A program made the position numbers and the translations under genes. From positions 1-7,357 of the forward strand of contig CAZFWV010000342.1 of NCBI GenBank assembly GCA_964522605.1: a stretch of DNA of 7,357 nt, written 5' to 3'. Positions within the stretch are counted from its first letter, which is position 1. Each line of letters begins with the position of its first letter. The stretch comes from CAVZLD01 sp964522605. Lineage in GTDB: Bacteria; Planctomycetota; Planctomycetia; Pirellulales; Pirellulaceae. Shown here in pieces: positions 1-4,300 of the stretch. Under the pieces are notes generated by a model. The model was given only the letters and a program-made list of their open reading frames with translations, did not search any database and was not told the DNA's origin.

Positions 1-78
1 CACTGGCAAAGCCAGTGGCACCCAGGCATTGTCAAAGCCAAGTGGCACTCAGGCACTTTCAAAGCCAGTGGCACCCAG
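1..78. repeat. Short tandem repeat, about 26-27 bp period, three units, cut by left edge
   Basis: Three near-identical units begin at 7, 33 and 60. Each reads CAAAGCCAGTGGCACCCAG or a close variant; the middle one has an extra A and a C-to-T change. The 7-4 bp spacers between them are less conserved. Each unit contains GCCAGTG, and the first is preceded by its reverse complement CACTGGC at 1-7, so a 7-bp stem with a 3-base loop can form at 1-17. The array probably continues left of the window. It has no CRISPR character: the spacers are too short and similar to each other. I read it as non-coding intergenic repeat DNA. Confidence 0.7.
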
Positions 79-107
79 CGGGGTTAGGAGACCCGCGCAC
101 AGGAGGA

Positions 108-192
108 ACCGCGGATCGAACGGATCAAACGGATCAAACGGATATCCTAGGATCTGTCCGTGCCGATCCGTCCCCTCCGTCGAATCCGTGGT
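108..192 (+). repeat. CGGAT-type dyad repeat, copy 1
   Basis: This is an 85-bp imperfect inverted repeat. The left arm is made of CGGAT blocks spaced by GAA or CAAA (from 111), and the right arm is made of ATCCGT or CTCCGT blocks ending in ATCCGTGGT at 192. A 9-bp unit (CGGATCAAA) is tandemly repeated in the left arm. The reverse complement of 3855-3930 matches this element at about 66 of 76 hand-aligned positions once one 9-bp unit is removed. The transcript could fold into a long hairpin. It lies about 310 bp beyond the end of the sulfatase gene. No open reading frame with protein-like character crosses it. Confidence 0.75.
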
Positions 193-213
193 TGCTTCTA
201 CTCACTAAGCGAC

Positions 214-356
<143 letters not shown>

Positions 357-358
357 AT

Positions 359-451
359 CTCTAAGTCCAACCTGAATGCGATTCCCTCTCGCTCGAGTCT
401 TGATTCGACTGCCGCGGCATGGACCGCCTGATCGGGGCCGAGCGGGTTGAA
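359..451 (-). other. Coding-like scrap, possible gene remnant
   Basis: On the minus strand this 31-codon stretch reads as a protein-like, charged helical sequence (FNPLGPDQAVHAAAVESRLE, then REGIAFRLDLE). It lies between the large palindrome and the CTGCG/CCGCG repeat, and the reading frame runs on into both. There is no convincing start or ribosome binding site. An ATG at 493 in the same frame sits inside the repeat. It may be the residue of a decayed gene, or it may be chance. I do not recognise a family. Confidence 0.2.
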
Positions 452-461
452 CTCGGTTTTT

Positions 462-489
462 ATCTGCGTTCTTCCGCGTCTCTCCGCGG
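462..489. repeat. Short CTGCGT/CCGCGT repeat cluster
   Basis: Three related blocks follow one another: TCTGCGT, TTCCGCGT and CTCCGCGG. The pair CCGCG (474-478) and CGCGG (485-489) forms a 5-bp stem with a 6-base loop just past the sulfatase stop codon. On the minus strand the stem is followed by an A-rich rather than a T-rich tract, so it is not a good intrinsic terminator. Related CTCTGCG blocks recur at 7276-7305, after the TolC-like gene. Confidence 0.45.
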
Positions 490-506
490 CCATTCTCGGA
501 TCTCGC

Positions 507-2213
507 TCACTCGGATTCGTTCCAGGGCCACGGCTTCGCGTGAGCCTGCTCGGCCCATTCTTCCCACTGCTGTGCCATGACCTGGACTCGTTCCGGTTGT
601 TGTTCCACCAAGTTGTTCAGTTCGGTCCGGTCGGTTTCCAGATCGTACAGTTCCCAGGGCCCTTGGGCGCCTTTGGCGACCAGCTTCCAGCGACCATCAC
701 GAATCGCGCGATTGCCTTCGTGTTCCCAGAACAATGGGCGGGGACGCTGCAACGATTCTCCCTGAAACGCTGGGCGTAGACTAATCCCCGGCAAGGCGGG
801 AATCGGCTGTCCATCGATTTCCGAAGGGTAAGCGGCCTGTCCCACATCGACGCAAGTTGCCATCAGGTCAATCAGATGGGCGGGATCGTGAATCAGGGAG
901 TTGTTCCGTTCTGAGGCGATTCCCGCAGGCCAATGGATGATCAGCGGTGAACTGATCCCGCCTTCGTGAACCCAGTGTTTGTAGAGTCGGAACGGTGTGT
1001 TCGACGCGTTGGCCCATTCGAGTCCGTAACCCAGCGCGGTATCGGCGGGTCCCGGCATGACGCCTCGACCCTGTCGCACGCGGTACCCATCACGTGTCTT
1101 GCGGGGAGTCATTTGCGTCTGCAACTGGCCGGGACGCATCGGGCCTGTCGGCGCCTTTTGCGGTTGCAGGTCTTGTTCCGCTGCTTGCTTGCCGCTGCCA
1201 TACTCCTCGGCGCATCCACCATTGTCCGCCAGGAAGAAAACGAGCGTGTTCTTCTCATACTGCGAATCGTTCAATTGATCGAGAACCCGACCGATTCCCT
1301 GATCCATGCAGTCGACCATTGCCGCATAAACTTCCATTCTCCGCTCATACCAGGCCTGCATGGGCGCATCGGTCCAAGTTTTGGCCCTTGAATCTCGCGG
1401 AGTGAGTTGCCAATCCGAACGGACGATCCCCATTTCAATCATCCGCTGATGGCGAGTCTGTCTGAGAGCATCCCAACCATCGTGATAACGTCCCTTGTAT
1501 TTCGCGATATCCTCCGGCTTGGCATGCATGGGCCAGTGGGGGGCCGTGTAGGCGAGATAGAGAAAGAACGGTTTTCGGTCGTCATGCTCGGCGATGAACC
1601 GAACGGCGTTATCGCTGATCGCATCGGTGTAGTAGAAGGAATCTGTGCCCGGTGCAATCAGTTGATTCCCGCGCGTCAGAGAATTGGGATCGAAAAAGCT
1701 CCCTGCTCCGTGAATGGTCCCAAAGAAGCGATCAAATCCTCGCTGCAAAGGCCAGTTGGATTGATCCTGCGGTTTCAGTTGAGGACCGATCCGAGGTGTA
1801 ACGTGCCATTTGCCGGACATGTACGTGGAATATCCCGCAGCAGCCAGAACTTCGGCAATCGTTCGACACTGATGGCTCAAGTCTCCTCGATATCCCGGCA
1901 GCTTACGATCTTCCATCATGTGTCCCACACCGGCCTGATGCGGATACAAGCCGGAAAGCAGGGAGGCACGCGTCGGACAGCATCGTCCGGTATTGTAGAA
2001 CTGAGTGAACCGCAAGCCTTGTTCGGCGAGTGCGTTCAGCCGCGGTGTACTGATTTCTCCGCCGTAGCAACCGATGTCGGAAAACCCGAGATCGTCGGCC
2101 AGAATGATGACAATATTCGGTCGATCGGCCGGTTGGCCGGCTGTACTGACAGCCGAGTTCAAGGCGAACGCGGCGAAAAGGATGAGCCAGGCCCCGGGTT
2201 TCGCGGTCATCAT
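507..2213 (-). CDS. Secreted sulfatase (arylsulfatase-like, formylglycine-dependent, S1 type)
   Basis: The predicted product, 568 residues, hydrolyses sulfate esters; its substrate is unknown. Residues 1-26 form a signal peptide (K5, then a hydrophobic core, ending near STAG), so the enzyme should be exported. The alkaline-phosphatase-superfamily sulfatase core follows. Visible active-site residues are D40 and D41 (metal), the CCPTR motif with C78 as the predicted formylglycine and R82, K135 and H137 in GKWH, H226 in TAPHWP, D330 and N331 in ADNGG, and K412 in YKHWVHEGG. The length is normal for the family and all expected residues are present, so it should be active if a formylglycine-generating enzyme is available; none is encoded here. 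The ATG at 2213 is preferred over the adjacent ATG at 2210 because it lies 8 bases from a strong Shine-Dalgarno. The gene starts 25 bp after the SDR stop, so the two are probably cotranscribed. Polysaccharide desulfation is typical of planctomycete relatives but is inference here. Confidence 0.95.
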   Translation of the reverse strand: MMTAKPGAWLILFAAFALNSAVSTAGQPADRPNIVIILADDLGFSDIGCYGGEISTPRLNALAEQGLRFTQFYNTGRCCPTRASLLSGLYPHQAGVGHMMEDRKLPGYRGDLSHQCRTIAEVLAAAGYSTYMSGKWHVTPRIGPQLKPQDQSNWPLQRGFDRFFGTIHGAGSFFDPNSLTRGNQLIAPGTDSFYYTDAISDNAVRFIAEHDDRKPFFLYLAYTAPHWPMHAKPEDIAKYKGRYHDGWDALRQTRHQRMIEMGIVRSDWQLTPRDSRAKTWTDAPMQAWYERRMEVYAAMVDCMDQGIGRVLDQLNDSQYEKNTLVFFLADNGGCAEEYGSGKQAAEQDLQPQKAPTGPMRPGQLQTQMTPRKTRDGYRVRQGRGVMPGPADTALGYGLEWANASNTPFRLYKHWVHEGGISSPLIIHWPAGIASERNNSLIHDPAHLIDLMATCVDVGQAAYPSEIDGQPIPALPGISLRPAFQGESLQRPRPLFWEHEGNRAIRDGRWKLVAKGAQGPWELYDLETDRTELNNLVEQQPERVQVMAQQWEEWAEQAHAKPWPWNESE

Positions 2214-2221
2214 GCGTGCAA

Positions 2222-2229
2222 CCTCCTTT
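2222..2229 (-). promoter_or_regulatory. Strong ribosome binding site of the sulfatase gene
   Basis: On the minus strand the sequence reads AAAGGAGG, a near-perfect Shine-Dalgarno, 8 bases before the ATG at 2213. It decides between the two adjacent ATG codons, favouring the outer one. It lies in the 25-bp gap after the SDR stop codon. Confidence 0.8.
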
Positions 2230-2238
2230 GGCGAAAGG

Positions 2239-2988
2239 TCAGGCGATCCGCATCGTTAGACCGCCGTCGACCGTATAGATTTCACCTGTAATGTAGTCGT
2301 TGGTGATGAGCACGCTGACGACTTGAGCGACCTGTTCCGGCGTTCCCTCGCGATGTAATGGTACGCGATGGTCCAAGTTGAATTGACGCCGTTCCTCGGT
2401 CATTCCATCGTGAAATCGCGTGTGAATGATTCCCGGTGCGACGGCATTCACCCGGATATTCTCGTCTGCCAGATCGCGGGCAAGCGCGCGTGTGAACTGA
2501 GCCACCGCTCCCTTTGCCGTGCAATAGGCGATCATGCCCGGTACACCGCGCAGACCTGCGACGGAGGCCACCGTAATGATGACCGCCTCGGGTTGTTGAC
2601 GCAGGTGCGGCAAGGCGGCGCGGACTAGATGAAAATTTGCCGTGACGTGAACGTCCAGGGCCGCCTGCCAATCTTCCGGGCTGACCTGTTCGATGGTTCC
2701 CGGCATGGGACCGCCCGCGTTATGGACCAAGACGTCCAGACGACCGAATTGTCGCACCGTTTCTGTGACACAATTCTGGCAGTCCTCAGGGCGACGAACA
2801 TCCGTCGGGATCAGAATCGCGCGCTGTCCCGTCGCGCGAATGTCCGTCAAGACCGCCTGGGCCTCGGGTCCATCGTGCCTTGAAGCCAAGGCGACATCGG
2901 CCCCTTGGCCCGCGAGCTCTCGGGCGATCGCAGCTCCGATTCCCATCGTGCCACCGGTGACGAGCACCGACTTACTGGTCAAATCCAC
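2239..2988 (-). CDS. Short-chain dehydrogenase/reductase (classical SDR, FabG-like)
   Basis: The predicted 249-residue cytoplasmic NAD(P)H-dependent oxidoreductase has the normal length of classical SDRs. Numbered from the GTG start, it shows the Rossmann glycine motif TGGTMGIG (11-18), D63 in PTDV (adenine-side contact), HNAGG (89-93), and the catalytic S142, Y155 and K159 in the YxxxK arrangement. APG at 184-186 and the terminal TGEIYTVDGG are also typical. R37 after the second strand (ALASR) would favour NADP(H), by inference. The residue usually occupied by the catalytic-tetrad Asn (VNxT) is His here (H114, in DVHVT). Its substrate cannot be deduced; FabG-like family resemblance does not make it the fatty-acid enzyme. 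The GTG at 2988 is chosen over an upstream ATG at 3048 because GGGAGG lies 7 bases before it and the family begins at this point. It sits between aroH and the sulfatase gene, all on the same strand. Confidence 0.92.
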   Translation of the reverse strand: MDLTSKSVLVTGGTMGIGAAIARELAGQGADVALASRHDGPEAQAVLTDIRATGQRAILIPTDVRRPEDCQNCVTETVRQFGRLDVLVHNAGGPMPGTIEQVSPEDWQAALDVHVTANFHLVRAALPHLRQQPEAVIITVASVAGLRGVPGMIAYCTAKGAVAQFTRALARDLADENIRVNAVAPGIIHTRFHDGMTEERRQFNLDHRVPLHREGTPEQVAQVVSVLITNDYITGEIYTVDGGLTMRIA

Positions 2989-2995
2989 GATCGTG

Positions 2996-3001
2996 CCTCC
3001 C
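2996..3001 (-). promoter_or_regulatory. Ribosome binding site that sets the SDR start
   Basis: GGGAGG on the minus strand lies 7 bases upstream of the GTG at 2988. Its position supports the GTG as the true start, and makes the 20 extra residues of the longer frame, which do not resemble SDR sequence, unlikely to be translated. Confidence 0.7.
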
Positions 3002-3106
3002 TTCGGTCGGTGATTCGAATCGCAAGAGAATTTGCCTGATCGGCACACGTTGGCAGTTGTCGCTCACAACGACTTGTTCCCCTTCTCTCTCGACGGGCGG
3101 TCTGGA

Positions 3107-3544
3107 CTATCGTTCCCTTGGCTTTTCATCCACCAAGTGTTCTCGAATCCACGATTCCAATTCTTCCAGGTCGACCGGGGGCACTTCCGACAAATCGGGC
3201 CGCAGTTTGATCGCATCCCGCAAATAGATGTGCTCAATCTCCTGCTGCGGTGTCGTCGTGTTCCAGTGAATCAAAATGCGAATGCAATGCGGCAGCGATC
3301 CGGGGACATCGATTTCGGTTGAGCAGAGCAGCGGCACGTCGAGCCAGCCGAGTTGGCGTGCGGCCAGGGCCGGGAATTCCGCGTTCAAGTCCGCGGTCGT
3401 CGTGAAAATCGCACTCGCAACGTCCTCCGGTTCGATTCCATTCTGGCGGATCATCAGCGCCAGCAACTGCCTTGTTGCTTGCAGAATGGCATCGCGCGAG
3501 TTCTCGTCGGTCGTCGTCGCTCCGCGAACGCCTCGGCATATCAT
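3107..3544 (-). CDS. aroH: Chorismate mutase, AroH type
   Basis: The enzyme converts chorismate to prephenate, the first committed step toward phenylalanine and tyrosine. The 145-residue product aligns by eye with the monofunctional Bacillus subtilis AroH (127 residues), beginning MICRGVRGATT against MMIRGIRGATT. The catalytic residues are all conserved: R7, E77 (E78 in B. subtilis), R89 (R90), Y107 in HIYL (Y108) and R115 in LRPDLS (R116). The C-terminus is about 17 residues longer and charged. I chose the ATG at 3544 because it matches the family N-terminus exactly and sits just downstream of a candidate promoter. An in-frame ATG at 3634 would add 30 residues unlike the family. The ribosome binding site is weak. 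It is the first gene of the minus-strand group; the SDR gene starts 118 bp after its stop. AroH-type enzymes are trimers with active sites at subunit interfaces (family knowledge). Confidence 0.93.
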   Translation of the reverse strand: MICRGVRGATTTDENSRDAILQATRQLLALMIRQNGIEPEDVASAIFTTTADLNAEFPALAARQLGWLDVPLLCSTEIDVPGSLPHCIRILIHWNTTTPQQEIEHIYLRDAIKLRPDLSEVPPVDLEELESWIREHLVDEKPRER

Positions 3545-3580
3545 ACGTCTAGTTCCGATAAGAGCGTGTTCCTGCTGGCG

Positions 3581-3609
3581 AACGTAGCATGCCTGCCACC
3601 GATCGTCAA
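3581..3609 (-). promoter_or_regulatory. Candidate sigma-70-type promoter for aroH
   Basis: On the minus strand TTGACG (3604-3609) is followed after exactly 17 bp by TACGTT (3581-3586). The -35 matches consensus at five of six positions but the -10 at only three, so support is modest. Transcription would begin near 3574, about 30 bases before the aroH ATG and downstream of the alternative ATG at 3634. It may serve aroH, the SDR and the sulfatase together. Confidence 0.35.
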
Positions 3610-3679
3610 ATGGGGAGTTCGGGTGCTCTGGCACGGCGAAGTTTCAGAGTTGCCGGTGCGGAGCGGAAACAGGTCCGGA

Positions 3680-3692
3680 GTCAATAATTGAC
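3680..3692. promoter_or_regulatory. Perfect 13-bp palindrome, possible operator
   Basis: GTCAATAATTGAC is a perfect 6-bp inverted repeat around a central A. It stands in the aroH upstream region, about 135 bp before its start codon, in locally AT-rich sequence. The size and symmetry would suit a dimeric regulator, but no regulator gene is near and chance is possible. A second small dyad, TGCGGC-AGG-GCCGCA, follows at 3702-3716. Confidence 0.25.
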
Positions 3693-3849
3693 AACACGCA
3701 GTGCGGCAGGGCCGCAAGCCAATAGGGCTCGGTGCGAGTGTCATATGGCCGCGGAAAGACACCGAGTTGAGTTGGGTCGACACCCAGAACGGCAGTCGAC
3801 GAAGACACGAGCGAGCGGGAAACCCGTTCAGATTGGACGGAAGGAGAAG

Positions 3850-3935
3850 GAGAAACCACGGATTTGACGGAGAGCACGGATCGGCACGGACCGATCGGCG
3901 GACATCCGTTTCATCCGTTCGATCCGTGGTTTCTC
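3850..3935 (-). repeat. CGGAT-type dyad repeat, copy 2 (inverted relative to copy 1)
   Basis: The 86-bp element has perfect 14-bp terminal inverted repeats, GAGAAACCACGGAT at 3850-3863 and its complement at 3922-3935. Inside, ACGGA blocks on the left pair imperfectly with TCCGT blocks on the right, giving a long stem. The core 3855-3930 is the reverse-complement counterpart of 108-192, with one fewer 9-bp unit and about 10 mismatches over 76 aligned positions. It lies in the divergent intergenic region between aroH and the TolC-like gene. No coding capacity is evident. Confidence 0.8.
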
Positions 3936-3937
3936 TT

Positions 3938-4111
3938 TGATCTTCGCTTCCGCTCGGCTCTGTTCGTCCGTTGCATCGACAGCAGGCCGTTGCAGGCAGC
4001 GCCAGCAGCAATGAGGAGGCCGAGGTAGTCTAGGGGAGCGTTGTCTTTATCGACTATTCGTTTTCGGTACTCTGCCGCAAGTTGACCGATTCTGATGCCG
4101 ACACTTTCTGC
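3938..4111 (-). other. Coding-like stretch without a start, possible gene remnant
   Basis: On the minus strand about 58 codons read as plausible protein: VGIRIGQLAAEYRKRIVDKD, then a hydrophobic LGLLIAAGAACNGLL segment and a basic tail running into the CGGAT dyad, where the frame ends at 3911. No usable start codon with a ribosome binding site precedes it. Further upstream the frame becomes arginine- and proline-rich nonsense that overlaps GC-rich repeats. It may be the 3' end of a lost gene, or chance. I do not recognise it. The rest of the 756-bp gap between aroH and the TolC-like gene (3545-4300) holds only the promoter, palindromes and repeats listed separately. Confidence 0.2.
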
Positions 4112-4170
4112 ACAGCGAGTACTCCGGAATGGATCGCCACTGGGACGGTGTTGTAACTTCCTCCGAGCCA

Positions 4171-4186
4171 GCAACTTGAAAGTTGC
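4171..4186. repeat. Small perfect hairpin
   Basis: GCAACTT and AAGTTGC form a 7-bp stem with a 2-base loop, about 115 bp upstream of the TolC-like start codon. It is not followed by a T run, so it is not a clear terminator. It could be an operator-like site or chance. Confidence 0.3.
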
Positions 4187-4228
4187 ACGACCTCTTCGTG
4201 GGCGGGTGGCAGTCGAGGTGTGCGTAAC

Positions 4229-4252
4229 GCCGGTGGGCCGGCACGCCGGCGG
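4229..4252. repeat. Three tandem 8-bp GCCGG units
   Basis: The units GCCGGTGG, GCCGGCAC and GCCGGCGG stand head to tail. GCCGGC is self-complementary, so several short competing hairpins are possible. The array lies about 50 bp upstream of the TolC-like start, within what would be its leader RNA if transcription begins upstream. No promoter I would defend is visible for that gene. Confidence 0.45.
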
Positions 4253-4300
4253 CTTGCGAAGCCATCGCCTCGTGTCCTTCGCCCTGGTAGGTAAGACAGC

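Noticed and set aside
1..78. Possible CRISPR array
   Set aside because: The units are only about 19-21 bp with spacers of about 6 bp that resemble each other, and no cas gene is present.
1407..2291. Plus-strand open frame of 294 codons opposite the sulfatase gene
   Set aside because: It is antisense to a well-supported sulfatase with all catalytic motifs, has no recognisable domain, and reads as a shadow frame.
2989..3048. Longer SDR start at 3048
   Set aside because: The GTG at 2988 has a good Shine-Dalgarno, and classical SDRs begin a few residues before the first beta strand, as this start gives.
3545..3634. Longer aroH start at 3634
   Set aside because: The extra 30 residues do not resemble the family, whereas the ATG at 3544 gives the exact AroH N-terminus and follows a candidate promoter.
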